DNA from: Pigmentiphaga kullae
GTDB taxonomy: Bacteria; Pseudomonadota; Gammaproteobacteria; Burkholderiales; Burkholderiaceae_B
Direction: 5' to 3'
Length of the DNA stretch: 64,000 bases
Assembly (NCBI RefSeq): GCF_004216695.1
Contig: NZ_SGXC01000001.1
Location: 1,860,001-1,924,000, forward strand
The position numbers were made by a program, and so were the translations under genes. Below are positions 9,244 to 18,030 of this stretch, in pieces. The notes under the pieces are model-generated. The model did not search any database. It was not told the origin of the DNA and was given only the letters and a program-made list of their open reading frames with translations. Numbering within the stretch: position 1 is the stretch's first letter; every line of letters starts with the position of its first letter.

Positions 9244-10536
9244 TCATTTGGCGGCCAAGGCGGCTTCGGCCATCGGTTCGCGCCGCGTGCGGCGGGGCAG
9301 GGCCGGGGCCTGGGCCAGGCCGGCATAGGCGCGCAGCATGTCGCGGGCAACGAAGTTCCAGGTGAACAGCTTCTGCGCGCGCCGCAGGCCGTTGCGGCCC
9401 AGCCGCCTGGCTGTCTGCTCGTGCCGGGCCAGGAAGGCCAGGCGTTCGGCCAGCGCCTCGGGATCGCGCGGCGGGACGAGATAGCCGGTCTTGCCGTCGA
9501 TCACGGTGGACCGTATGCCGCCCACCGCCGCGCCCACGACGGGCCTGGCGCAGGCCATGGCCTCGACCGGCGTGATGCCGAAGGGCTCGTACCAGGGCGT
9601 GGTGACGAACACGTCGCACGCGCCGTAGAACAGCGCCAGGCGATCGCGGTCGCATCGTCCGCAGAAGGACACCGCCTCGCCTACGCCTTCCTCGTGCGCG
9701 ATGCCGCGCAGCCGTCCCAGTTCCGGCGTGGCCAGGTCGTCGGGCCGCGCCGCGTCGCCGCCCACCACGCACAGGACGGCATCCACGCCATGGCGGCGAC
9801 GCAGGACGGCCAGCGCGCGTATGACGTTGTCCACGCCCTTGCGCGGCACCATGCGGCCCAGCTGCAGCAGCGTGAATTTCTCCGGGCTCCATCCCAGCGC
9901 CACGCGGGCGGCGGCCCGGTCCATGGGCGCGAGTTCGTCGGCATCGAAGCCGCAGGGAATGATGTCTATCTTCGCGGGGTCGGCGGCATAGTGCTCGACC
10001 AGGTCCTCGAGGTCCTGCGGGCATTCGGCGATCAGCTTCTCGGCCCGGCGAACCAGTTCCAGCTCGATGGCGTAGCGTTCCGCGGGAAACCGGTCCGCGC
10101 TGCCCTGGTGCTTGCGGCGCACGCGGTCCAGCGCGTGGAAAGTCATGACCAGCGGCACGCCGAATTCGCGCGTGACCGGCAGGGCCGCCAGGCCCGACAT
10201 GAAGAAGTTGGCATGGACGACGTCGTAGATCGGCCAGTTGTTGCGAAAGTAGTGAAGCAGGAATTCCGAGAAGTGCCCCATGTAGGGCAGCAGCGATTCC
10301 TTGGCAATCGGGCGCGCGGGGCCGGCGGGAACATGGATGACCCGCACGCCCGGCTGCCAGGCCAGCGTGCGGGGCAGCGAAGGGTCGTCCAGGCGGGTGA
10401 AGACGTCGACCCGGTTGCCCTGGGCGGCAAGCTCGCGCGCCAGGTGCGCGACATAGATGTTCTGGCCGCCGCTGTCCACGCTGCCGGGGGGCGCCAGCGG
10501 GGATGCATGTTCACTGACGAGGGCGATGGTGCGCAT
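9244..10536 (-). CDS. GT4 family glycosyltransferase (MshA/sucrose-synthase-like)
   Basis: 430 residues. ATG 10536 is preferred over a longer frame because VSEHASPLAPPGSVDSGGQN is the expected N-terminus of this group, where the GGQN turn binds the acceptor; AAAGGGACATCACC precedes it. The C-terminal half contains LQLGRMVPRKGVD and EPFGITPVEAMACARPVVG, the EX7E donor-binding motif near residues 317-335. It is 16 bp upstream of the SDR and probably the first gene of the heptose/carbamoyl sub-operon, since a 146-bp gap separates it from the gene before. The donor is unknown; relatives use UDP-GlcNAc, UDP-glucose or GDP-mannose. Confidence 0.88.
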   Translation of the reverse strand: MRTIALVSEHASPLAPPGSVDSGGQNIYVAHLARELAAQGNRVDVFTRLDDPSLPRTLAWQPGVRVIHVPAGPARPIAKESLLPYMGHFSEFLLHYFRNNWPIYDVVHANFFMSGLAALPVTREFGVPLVMTFHALDRVRRKHQGSADRFPAERYAIELELVRRAEKLIAECPQDLEDLVEHYAADPAKIDIIPCGFDADELAPMDRAAARVALGWSPEKFTLLQLGRMVPRKGVDNVIRALAVLRRRHGVDAVLCVVGGDAARPDDLATPELGRLRGIAHEEGVGEAVSFCGRCDRDRLALFYGACDVFVTTPWYEPFGITPVEAMACARPVVGAAVGGIRSTVIDGKTGYLVPPRDPEALAERLAFLARHEQTARRLGRNGLRRAQKLFTWNFVARDMLRAYAGLAQAPALPRRTRREPMAEAALAAK

Positions 10537-10682
10537 GGTGATGTCCCTTTCGTTGATCAGCACAACTACGGGGACAGGCACCGCATCTTCCGTTCCCGGC
10601 CCGAGAAGCGGCTCCAGTCTCCATGGGCTTTCCGGCCACACCAGTAAGGCCTACACGAGCGTGAACTTCTTGCCGACGTTTC

Positions 10683-11201
10683 CTACAGGACCAGTCCGCG
10701 GGACTCCGACAGTGCCCGGCCCTTGACGATCGCCCGCAGGCAGGCGGCAACGGTCATCGCGAAGGCCTCGTCGTACCAGGGGTTGGCGCCGCTGGACGCG
10801 ACCACGTAGCCGTCCAGGCACGCGGTGCCCCACAGCGTGGAGTCGGTTTCCCGCAGCAGTTGCGGATACGCGGTCTGCACGAGGTGGCTTTCGATACCCG
10901 TACGCCAGCTGATCCGGGCCTTGCCGCGCGCGAAGGCGGCGTAGTCGGCATCCCACTGCTGCGGGTCGCCGACGGCGTGTTCGTAGAGAATGGCCTCCTC
11001 GAACTGGTCCCGGCCGGGGGAACTGGCCGGATCCATGATGACGAGATACAGGAAGCCGCTTTCGCCGACGCGGGTGTCGCGCATCGCGGCCTCGATCATC
11101 GGCAGCGCCATGCGGACAGCCTGTGCGGCCGCTTGCCTGTCCGCGTAGAAGCTGGGCGCGGACACCGTGGAGGCCGAGGCAAGAAAGGGATTGCCGTTCA
11201 T
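10683..11201 (-). CDS. conserved hypothetical protein of unknown function
   Basis: 172 residues, with AAGGAGTCTTCCC placed well before ATG 11201, so expression is likely. There is no signal peptide or membrane span. The C-terminal half, with TLWGTACLDGYVVASSGANP and YDEAFAMTVAACLRAI, is faintly reminiscent of GlcG/HbpS-like small sensor or haem-binding proteins, but the match is too weak for a name. It lies 34 bp after the ABC-receiver fusion on the same strand, so the two are probably co-transcribed, and it might work with that protein's regulatory half. Confidence 0.72.
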   Translation of the reverse strand: MNGNPFLASASTVSAPSFYADRQAAAQAVRMALPMIEAAMRDTRVGESGFLYLVIMDPASSPGRDQFEEAILYEHAVGDPQQWDADYAAFARGKARISWRTGIESHLVQTAYPQLLRETDSTLWGTACLDGYVVASSGANPWYDEAFAMTVAACLRAIVKGRALSESRGLVL

Positions 11202-11235
11202 GGGAAGACTCCTTGGTGGTGGGAATGGGGGGGGC

Positions 11236-13950
11236 TCAGGCGGTCGGACCCGGGCCGGGGCGCGTGTGGTCGCGCACCAGCGTGGCGACCGTGGCGGCCA
11301 GTTCGTCGGGGTCCACCGGCTTGGCCAGGTGCACCTGGAAACCCGCCAGCAGCGCGCGCATGCGGTCCATGGGCTGGGTGCGGCCGGTCAACGCGACCGC
11401 CGGCATGAGGTCGGGCAGCGAGACCGAACGCCGGGATTCCAGGCTCCGGATCTCCTGCAGCACTTGATGGCCGTCTTCGTCGCCCAGCGACAGGTCGCAC
11501 AGCAGCACGTCCGGCCACTGCTCCGACGGGGTGCGTTCCAGGTAGGACAGGGCGGCATGGCCGGAGTCCATGGGCAGCACCTTCGCCCGATAGGTTTCCA
11601 GCACGGCGCCGATCTGCTCCAGGACTTCGGCCTGGTCGTCCACGGCCATCACGCTGATGCCGTCCAGCGACACCGCGCCCGCCTTGCCGTGTGCGGGCGG
11701 AGCTTCTTCGGCCACCGCGCGCAGCGGCAGGCTGAGCACCCGCGTCTCGCCCCGGCCCGTGCGCACCGCGTGTGTCGTCAGCTTGCCGCCCTGGCCCTCG
11801 ACCACGGCCCGGATGTGCATGGGATCGAACACCGTCGAACCGTCCGGCGACACGGGGGGCGGCACGGAGCCGTGCTCCAGCGCGACGATGGCCTCGTCGT
11901 CGCGGCCGTCGGTGACGGACAACCGCGCATTGCCGTCGGTCGTGTCCAGCCGCAGTTCCATGCGGCCGCCGGGCGGACTGACGGCGATGGCGTTCATGCA
12001 GAGTTCGGATACGACTTGCTGCAAAGTGCTGGGGTCGCCGGTGACCCGATATGGGTGCGACCCCATGAAGGTGTAGAGCTCGATGGCGCGCTCCTCGATC
12101 AACGGCCGCAGCCCGTCCAGCACGCTGGCCACCAGCGCCACCATGTTGACGGGCTGACGGCTGAGCTGGCGGCTGGTGCGCTCCAGTTCGCTCTGCTTGA
12201 GCTGCAGGTTCCACATCTGGGCGTACATGCCCTGGCTGGCCAGCAGCGCTTCATGCGTGCCGCGCTCGACGATGCGGCCCTGGTCCAGCACCAGGATCTC
12301 GTCGGCATCGACCACGGTGGACAGCCGATGCGCGATGATCAGCGTGGTCCGGTCGCGCGACAACTGCGCGAGCTCGGTCTGGATGGCGCGCTCGGCCATG
12401 GTGTCCAGCGCCGAGGTGGCCTCGTCGAAGATGAGGATGGGCGGGTTCTTCAGGATGGCGCGGGCAATGGCGATGCGCTGGCGTTCGCCGCCGGACAGCT
12501 TGACGCCGCGTTCGCCCACCATCGTGTCGTACTGCGCGGGCAGGGCGTTGATGAACTCGTGGATGCGCGCCGCCCGCGCCGCTTCGATGATCTCCGCCAT
12601 CGAAGCGCCGGGCCGACCGTAGGCGATGTTGTACGCCACGGTTTCGTTGAACAGCGCCGTGTCCTGCGGCACCATGCCGATGTGGGCGCGCAGGCTCTTC
12701 TGGTCGATGGACGCGAGGTCCTGGCCGTCGATGGTGATGCGGCCGGCGTCCGGTTCGTAGAAGCGGAACAGCAGCCGGGCCAGCGTCGACTTGCCCGAGC
12801 CGCTGCCGCCCACCACGGCCACCGTGGCGCCGGGATCAATCCGGAAGTCCACGTTCCAGAGTATCTGCCGGCCAGGTTCGTAGCCGAAGTCGACCGAGTC
12901 GAACCGGACCTCGCCCCGCTTGAAATCCAGCGGCGGCAATTGGCGCGCCTCGTCCGTCTCGGGTGGGGTGTCGAGCAGCGCGAACAGGCGCTCGGCGTTG
13001 ATGACGGCATCCTTGGACTGGCGGAACACCATGCCCAGCGTATTGAGCGGCAGGCTGATCTGGATGATGTAGGCGTTGACCAGGACCAGGCTGCCTACGG
13101 TCATGTGGTCCAGGACCACCTCGCGGCCGGCCAGCAGCATGACCGAGGCCACGCCCATCGCGATGATGGCGCTCTGGCCGACATGCAGCACGGACAGCGC
13201 CTGCTGGTTGGCCACGCCCGCTTCGCGCCATCGTTCCAGCAGCTTGCGAAAGCGCACCAGTTCGTAGCGTTCGTTGGTGTAGAACTTGACCGTCTCGTAG
13301 TTCAGCAGCGTATCGACCAGACGCCCGCTGGTGGCGGAATCCGCGACGTTCATCTCGCGTTGCAGCGCCGCGCGGCGCTCGGTCAGCGCGAAGGTGAAGA
13401 TGCTGTAGCCCAGCAGCGCCAGCGCCACGATGACGGTGAACCAGATGTCGTAGCCGATCGCCAGGACGACGGCGACCACGCCGATCTCGAACAGCGTCGG
13501 CACGACGGTGAACAAGGTGGTGCCGAGCAGGAAGGTGATGCCGGCCGATCCGCGGTCCACGTCGCGTGCCAGCGACCCCGTCTGGCGCGCGACGTGGAAG
13601 CGCGGACCCAGGCGGTGCAGGTGCGCGAAGGTGCGTTCGTTGAAGCCGGCCACGATTTCGTGCAGCACCGGCGAGAACACCACGTCGCGCAGTTCGTTGA
13701 ACAGGGTGCCCAGGAAGCGCAACAGCGCGTAGGCCAGCAGCAGGAAGACGGGCAGCACCAGCGGATGAGCGGGTTGGCTCAGTTCGTCCACGACGCTCTT
13801 GAGCAGCATGGGAACCGCCACCATGACCAGCTTGGCCAGGATGAGCAGCGCCAACGCCGCGAATACGCGCCGCCGCGCCACCCAGAGGGGCGGACCCAGC
13901 GTGCGTGCGAGCTGCTGGCTGAGGGGCTTGGCGCTCGTGGCCTGGGCCAT
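11236..13950 (-). CDS. Atm1/HMT1-like ABC exporter fused to degenerate HATPase and receiver domains
   Basis: 904 residues from ATG 13950, chosen for GGGAG ten bases upstream; an in-frame ATG at 14010 lacks a ribosome site. Residues 25-315 are a six-helix ABC exporter membrane domain. The nucleotide-binding domain has Walker A GGSGSGKST near 379, signature LSGGERQ near 485 and Walker B ILIFDEATSALD near 505, all intact; ALFNETVAYNIAYGRP resembles Atm1/HMT1 exporters. From about 590 to 735 comes a histidine-kinase-type ATPase fold with N-box VVSELCMNAIAVSPPGG, but the G boxes look eroded and no His-containing dimerisation domain is present. Residues 766-885 are a receiver with VDD, phospho-acceptor LLCDLSL, ALTGR and AKPV all in place. 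The normal family is about 600 residues. It sits inside a glycan locus, so export of a glycan precursor is possible; Atm1-type thiol export is the alternative. Confidence 0.9.
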   Translation of the reverse strand: MAQATSAKPLSQQLARTLGPPLWVARRRVFAALALLILAKLVMVAVPMLLKSVVDELSQPAHPLVLPVFLLLAYALLRFLGTLFNELRDVVFSPVLHEIVAGFNERTFAHLHRLGPRFHVARQTGSLARDVDRGSAGITFLLGTTLFTVVPTLFEIGVVAVVLAIGYDIWFTVIVALALLGYSIFTFALTERRAALQREMNVADSATSGRLVDTLLNYETVKFYTNERYELVRFRKLLERWREAGVANQQALSVLHVGQSAIIAMGVASVMLLAGREVVLDHMTVGSLVLVNAYIIQISLPLNTLGMVFRQSKDAVINAERLFALLDTPPETDEARQLPPLDFKRGEVRFDSVDFGYEPGRQILWNVDFRIDPGATVAVVGGSGSGKSTLARLLFRFYEPDAGRITIDGQDLASIDQKSLRAHIGMVPQDTALFNETVAYNIAYGRPGASMAEIIEAARAARIHEFINALPAQYDTMVGERGVKLSGGERQRIAIARAILKNPPILIFDEATSALDTMAERAIQTELAQLSRDRTTLIIAHRLSTVVDADEILVLDQGRIVERGTHEALLASQGMYAQMWNLQLKQSELERTSRQLSRQPVNMVALVASVLDGLRPLIEERAIELYTFMGSHPYRVTGDPSTLQQVVSELCMNAIAVSPPGGRMELRLDTTDGNARLSVTDGRDDEAIVALEHGSVPPPVSPDGSTVFDPMHIRAVVEGQGGKLTTHAVRTGRGETRVLSLPLRAVAEEAPPAHGKAGAVSLDGISVMAVDDQAEVLEQIGAVLETYRAKVLPMDSGHAALSYLERTPSEQWPDVLLCDLSLGDEDGHQVLQEIRSLESRRSVSLPDLMPAVALTGRTQPMDRMRALLAGFQVHLAKPVDPDELAATVATLVRDHTRPGPGPTA

Positions 13951-14028
13951 GGACGACGGACTCCCGTGACGGCGCGGTCGCGCCGGAACGCGGCCCACAG
14001 CAATATGCATACCCGGGATGCGGCAGCG

Positions 14029-14958
14029 CTAGCGTTCGCGCGAGGATGGCGCCGAGCGCCGGCCGGGCGGCGGCACGGGGCTGCCCCCTGCCTCCATGCC
14101 GCGCGCCAGGGTCCGCCGCATGGCCAGCACCCGGGGCGGAACGACGCGGCGTTGGCCGGGAATCCACCGCAGTCCGCCCAGCGCCGACACGGCGACGGCA
14201 AGCCGATCCGTGCCCCGCAGGCCGCTTAGGATGCGCAGGGTTTCCCGGCCGGCCTCGGCCAGGGGCAGGCGCAGCCACGCCGTCCAGATCTCGTTGCGGG
14301 CCAGCAAGCGGCGCCGCAGCGGGGTATCGCGCCTGGGCGAGGGCTGGTGGCGGGTGACGATGCGCGGGCAATAGACCATGCGCCAGCCGGCGGCGGCGAA
14401 GTCCAGGGCCATCAATGCTTCTTCGGCTCCGATGAAGAAGGCGGGATGGTAGCCCCCGGTCTCCAGGAAGGCGCAGGCCCGCATGACGGCGGCGCCGGCT
14501 AGGAAGCCGAGCAGGGCCTTGCCCGGCAGCCCGCGCGAAGGCAGCGGGCTGCGCGCCATGCGCTCGCAGGCGGGATCGGGACGTTCTTCGGCGCGCACCC
14601 GTACTTGCGCGCACAACACGGCGATGTCGGGGTGGCGGTCCAGGAGGTCAGCGGCCAGGTCCAGCGAGTGCGGCTGCCAGCAGGTGTCGTCGTCGCAGAA
14701 GGCCACGTAGGGCGTGCGGGTCCATTGCACGCCCAGATTGCGGCCGGCGGCGCCCAGGTTGCCGCCCGCCTCGATCACGTGCAGGTCCGGAAAGGCTGCG
14801 CGCAGCGCGTCCGCGGTGCCGTCGCGGCTGCCGTTGTCCACCACGCACAGCCGGACCCGGTCGGGCAGCGCGCTCAGTCCGCCGACCGTGCGCAGCACTT
14901 CGTCGCGCCGGTCATGAGTCAGGACGACGATGGTGACGCGGGGTTCAGCCGGTGCCAT
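14029..14958 (-). CDS. GT2 family glycosyltransferase
   Basis: 309 residues from ATG 14958, overlapping the end of the PIG-L gene by 14 bases; an upstream in-frame ATG at 15003 would lie deeper inside that gene. The GT-A core reads VTIVVLTHDRRDEV, CVVDNGSRDGT and VAFCDDDTCWQP, giving the DXD metal site near residue 90, and NLGAAGRNLGVQ binds the nucleotide. A charged Arg/Pro-rich tail of about 40 residues follows the catalytic domain. It was probably co-transferred with the PIG-L deacetylase and may act on the same sugar. No membrane anchor is obvious. Confidence 0.87.
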   Translation of the reverse strand: MAPAEPRVTIVVLTHDRRDEVLRTVGGLSALPDRVRLCVVDNGSRDGTADALRAAFPDLHVIEAGGNLGAAGRNLGVQWTRTPYVAFCDDDTCWQPHSLDLAADLLDRHPDIAVLCAQVRVRAEERPDPACERMARSPLPSRGLPGKALLGFLAGAAVMRACAFLETGGYHPAFFIGAEEALMALDFAAAGWRMVYCPRIVTRHQPSPRRDTPLRRRLLARNEIWTAWLRLPLAEAGRETLRILSGLRGTDRLAVAVSALGGLRWIPGQRRVVPPRVLAMRRTLARGMEAGGSPVPPPGRRSAPSSRER

Positions 14959-15619
14959 GGCGCGCCAGCCTCCATAGGCGTTCGGGCAGATCCGTATCCT
15001 CATGGCCGCCTTCGCCGAAGGCGCGCAACTGGCTCGCGTAGGCGCGCACAGCGCGCGCTTTCAAGCCGCGGGCCGGCGGCGCGATGGCGGGCGTCAGCCG
15101 CCAGCCCGAGCGCAGCAGCGAGGCCAGCCGTTCCTGCAGCAGGCCGGGAAGGCGGCGGTACAACGCGTCTTCGTAGCATAGCCAGTCCAGGTCCGGATAC
15201 CGCGCGTGCATGCGCAGGCACGCCTCGTGGACGACGAGGTGGTCGGAGTGGAAAAGGCCCATCGGCACGGCCACCATGCCGCCGCGCTGGCGCTCCAGGC
15301 AGGGGGCGAGTCGTTCTTCGATGTCTTCGGGCCGATAGTCGCCCCCGTACTGCGCATCGAGCAGGTCCAGCCACACCGGCCTGGCGCCCAGCATCGCCAG
15401 CGCCGCGACATCCTCGGCGCGGCGGGCACGCATGGCTTGTTCCGCGTCCAGGAAACCGCATCGGCGGTCCCAGTCGGTCAGGCAGGAGTCCGTGGGCGTT
15501 CCGGCGAAAACGGTGACGACCGTGGCGCCGGGCGTGCGCTCGAGCAGCTCGCCGCAACTGAAGACGGCATCGTCCAGATGGGGGGACACGATGATCGGGG
15601 CAGGTGGTGAATGGCTCAT
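14945..15619 (-). CDS. PIG-L/LmbE family deacetylase
   Basis: 224 residues. The zinc motif HLDD (SPHLDDAVFSCGEL) lies near residues 14-17 and the second ligand region is FHSDHLVVHEA near 125-135. The family removes acetyl from N-acetylglucosaminyl groups or related sugars, for instance in mycothiol, bacillithiol and glycopeptide biosynthesis. AAGG lies nine bases before ATG 15619. It is the first gene of the leftward glycan unit and diverges from UDP-glucose dehydrogenase across a 110-bp promoter region. It probably deacetylates an amino sugar placed by a neighbouring transferase. Confidence 0.9.
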   Translation of the reverse strand: MSHSPPAPIIVSPHLDDAVFSCGELLERTPGATVVTVFAGTPTDSCLTDWDRRCGFLDAEQAMRARRAEDVAALAMLGARPVWLDLLDAQYGGDYRPEDIEERLAPCLERQRGGMVAVPMGLFHSDHLVVHEACLRMHARYPDLDWLCYEDALYRRLPGLLQERLASLLRSGWRLTPAIAPPARGLKARAVRAYASQLRAFGEGGHEDTDLPERLWRLARHGTG

Positions 15620-15684
15620 GGCGGCTACCTTGCCACCGGCCGGGCGGAACAGGTGTAACGAGATTGAGACCCGCGCCAGGGGAA

Positions 15685-15709
15685 CGGATCTTGCTGGATG
15701 GAAGATCCG
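15685..15709. promoter_or_regulatory. inverted repeat between PIG-L gene and ugd
   Basis: CGGATCTT and AAGATCCG form a perfect eight-base inverted repeat with a nine-base spacer. It is centred 33 bp before the ugd start codon and 78 bp before the divergent PIG-L start, so it could be an operator for both units or a leader hairpin. No regulator is assigned to it. Confidence 0.4.
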
Positions 15710-15729
15710 ACATTCACAGGGAGCAGGCC

Positions 15730-17097
15730 ATGAATCTCGCCGTCATCGGTGCCGGCTACGTAGGACTCGTGACCGGCGCATGCCTGGCCGACGTGGGCAA
15801 CCGGGTGCACTGCGTCGACCGCGACGCCGCCCGGCTGCATCAGCTCCGGGGCGGCCATCTGCCCATCTACGAGCCCGGGCTCGATGCGCTGGCCGCGCGC
15901 AACGCGTCCTCGGGCCGGCTGGTGTTCACCGATGACCTGCCGGGCGCCGTGGCCGACGCCGATGCGGTATTCATCGCGGTGGGCACGCCCTCGCGCGAGG
16001 ACGGGGCGGCGGACATCGGCCAGGTGCTGCAGGCTGCCGCGGACATCGCGCGTTCGGCCACGCGCGACCTGCTGGTGGTGGTCAAGTCCACCGTGCCGGT
16101 GGGGACCTGCGACCGTGTGCGCGAAGTCGTCGAGGCGGAACTGGCCCGCCGCGGCGCCCCGTGCGAACTGAGGGTGGCCTCCAATCCGGAGTTCCTGAAG
16201 GAAGGGCATGCGGTCGAGGATTTCCAGCGTCCCGACCGCATCGTCATCGGCACCTCCGACGACGATGACTGCGCCTTGCTGCGTACCCTCTACGCGCCCT
16301 ACAACCGCAACCACGACCGGCTCATCTGCATGGACATCCGGTCCGCCGAGTTCACCAAGTACGCCTCGAACGCGATGCTGGCGGCCCGGATCTCGCTGAT
16401 GAACGAGCTGGCCTGCCTGGCCGAGAAGGTGGACGCCGACATCGAGTCGGTACGCCGTGGCACCGGCTCGGATCCGCGCATCGGCTATGACTTCCTGTAT
16501 GCCGGGGCCGGCTACGGCGGGTCCTGCCTGCCCAAGGACGTGCGCGCGTTGATACGCCTGGCCGACGAGTACGGCGCGGCGGCCGACATACTGGGCAGCG
16601 TGCAAGCGGTCAACCTGCGCCAACGGGCCCTGCTGTACGAGAAGATCGACCGCTTCTTCCGCGGCAGGCTGGCCGGCCGTCGCATCGCGGTATGGGGCCT
16701 GGCCTTCAAGCCGGCCACCGACGACATTCGCGAGGCGCCGTCCATCGACCTGATCGGGCGCCTGCTGCGCGCCGGCGCCACGGTGCGAGGCTACGACCCC
16801 GTCGCCGGCGCCAATGCGCTGCGGGTCCTGGGGCAGGATGGGTTCTCCATCGCGGACGATGCCCGGGCCGCGTGCCAGGGGGCCGATGCGCTGGTGGTGA
16901 TGACCGAATGGCGCGAATTCAAGTCGCCGGATTTCCGCGGCCTGGCCCGGGCCCTGCGCGCGCGGGCCGTTTTCGACGCCCGCAATCTGTACGATCCCGG
17001 CTACGTACGATCCTGCGGCCTGCACTATGAAGGCGTGGGACGGGCCGGCGGCCATCCGGCGCATCGGCCTTCGCCCGTCCCGGCCGCCGTGCGCTAG
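15730..17097 (+). CDS. ugd: UDP-glucose 6-dehydrogenase
   Basis: 455 residues from ATG 15730, preceded by AGGGAGC; the open frame extends upstream but without a site. It oxidises UDP-glucose to UDP-glucuronate with two NAD. The N-terminal Rossmann motif is VIGAGYVGL, the central helix carries EFTKYASNAMLA, and catalytic Cys266 lies in GYGGSCLPKD. The C-terminal domain has FKPATDDIREAPS. The extra 15-20 residues after the core are Arg/Pro-rich and of no obvious role. Its product would feed the UXS-like decarboxylase at 966-1982. Its stop codon overlaps that of the convergent Mn-catalase gene. Confidence 0.95.
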   Translation: MNLAVIGAGYVGLVTGACLADVGNRVHCVDRDAARLHQLRGGHLPIYEPGLDALAARNASSGRLVFTDDLPGAVADADAVFIAVGTPSREDGAADIGQVLQAAADIARSATRDLLVVVKSTVPVGTCDRVREVVEAELARRGAPCELRVASNPEFLKEGHAVEDFQRPDRIVIGTSDDDDCALLRTLYAPYNRNHDRLICMDIRSAEFTKYASNAMLAARISLMNELACLAEKVDADIESVRRGTGSDPRIGYDFLYAGAGYGGSCLPKDVRALIRLADEYGAAADILGSVQAVNLRQRALLYEKIDRFFRGRLAGRRIAVWGLAFKPATDDIREAPSIDLIGRLLRAGATVRGYDPVAGANALRVLGQDGFSIADDARAACQGADALVVMTEWREFKSPDFRGLARALRARAVFDARNLYDPGYVRSCGLHYEGVGRAGGHPAHRPSPVPAAVR

Positions 17098-17972
17098 CGT
17101 CCGGTTTCCGCTCCCAGCTCGGCCCCGGTGGTGGGGTCCGCGTCGGGGTCGGAGGCCGTACGCGCGGCAAGGTCTTCCAGCGCGGTTTCCTCGTCCGGGT
17201 CCAGCGCTACCCGGGGCTGGCCGTCACCCCCATCCACCGCGCACTGCTCCTTGCGCTCGGACACGTAGGTGAAATGGCCGTCGCCGTTCCACGAGCCGCG
17301 CATGTCGCCTTCGCCTTGCGACATATTGAAATAGACGTTGGCGAAGTGCGGGTCGCCCGGAAGCTTGCCGGGTGGGAAGTTGGGCGTGATCGCGTACAGG
17401 GCCTTCTCGAAGGACTGCTGGTGCGAGATCTCCCGCGTCATCAGGAATTGCAGCGCGTTCTTCACGCCGGCGTCGTCGGTCAGGTTGATCAGCCGTTCGT
17501 AGATGATCTTGGCGCGGGCCTCGGCGGCGATGTTCGACCGCAGGTCCGCCGTCGGTTCGCCTATCGAGTCGATGTAGCCCGCATGCCAGGGGGCGCCGCC
17601 CGAATTGACCAGCGCCGGGCCGCCCCCGTAGAGCACCTGGGTCAGGTGCGAGTCGTTGCCCGCGCCGGTGATGGACCGGTAGAGTTCGGCGGTTTCCTCG
17701 GCCGCTTCGGCCAGCTTGCCCTTGGCCCCTTTGTTGAGCATGGCGACGATGGTGCCGATCACCTCGAGGTGGCTCAGCTCCTCGGTGGCGATGTCCAGCA
17801 GCATGTCCTTGCGGCCGGGGTCGTCCTCGGCCAGCCCCTGGGTGAAATAGCGACACGCGGCCGCGAGCTCCCCCTGCGGGCCGCCGAACTGTTCCAGCAT
17901 CAGGTTGGCCAGCCCCGGATTGCATTCCGAGACGCGGACGGTGTATTGCAGGCGTTTGTTGTGCGCGAACAT
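17094..17972 (-). CDS. manganese catalase
   Basis: 292 residues from ATG 17972, preceded by AAGGAGATCTTC; the long frame upstream of this is not supported. This is a dimanganese (non-haem) catalase that breaks down hydrogen peroxide. The two ExxH metal motifs are in ATEELSHLEVIG near residues 65-76 and MTREISHQQSFEKAL near 179-193, and NAPWHAG/IDSIGEP-type loops of the family are present. The last 50 residues are an acidic, flexible tail (DPDEETALEDL) as in soluble members. It is cytoplasmic, convergent with ugd and divergent from the chemoreceptor. Such catalases often accompany stress or envelope genes. Confidence 0.93.
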   Translation of the reverse strand: MFAHNKRLQYTVRVSECNPGLANLMLEQFGGPQGELAAACRYFTQGLAEDDPGRKDMLLDIATEELSHLEVIGTIVAMLNKGAKGKLAEAAEETAELYRSITGAGNDSHLTQVLYGGGPALVNSGGAPWHAGYIDSIGEPTADLRSNIAAEARAKIIYERLINLTDDAGVKNALQFLMTREISHQQSFEKALYAITPNFPPGKLPGDPHFANVYFNMSQGEGDMRGSWNGDGHFTYVSERKEQCAVDGGDGQPRVALDPDEETALEDLAARTASDPDADPTTGAELGAETGR

Positions 17973-18030
17973 GAAGATCTCCTTGAGGAACGAACGCTTC
18001 GCCCCGCAGGAATCGTTCCCATGCCGCCTA

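Noticed and set aside
13951-14010. Upstream ATG for the ABC fusion giving 20 more residues
   Set aside because: No ribosome site before 14010, whereas GGGAG precedes 13950; the extra residues are Arg/Pro-rich and unlike exporter N-termini.
11167-14229. 1020-codon plus-strand open frame
   Set aside because: Antisense to the ABC-receiver fusion; the translation is His/Gln/Val-rich with no domain pattern.
17993-18019. GGAAC-N18-CGTT stress-sigma-like promoter for Mn catalase
   Set aside because: Spacing is one or two bases too long for the pattern, and the known sigma using it belongs to alphaproteobacteria.
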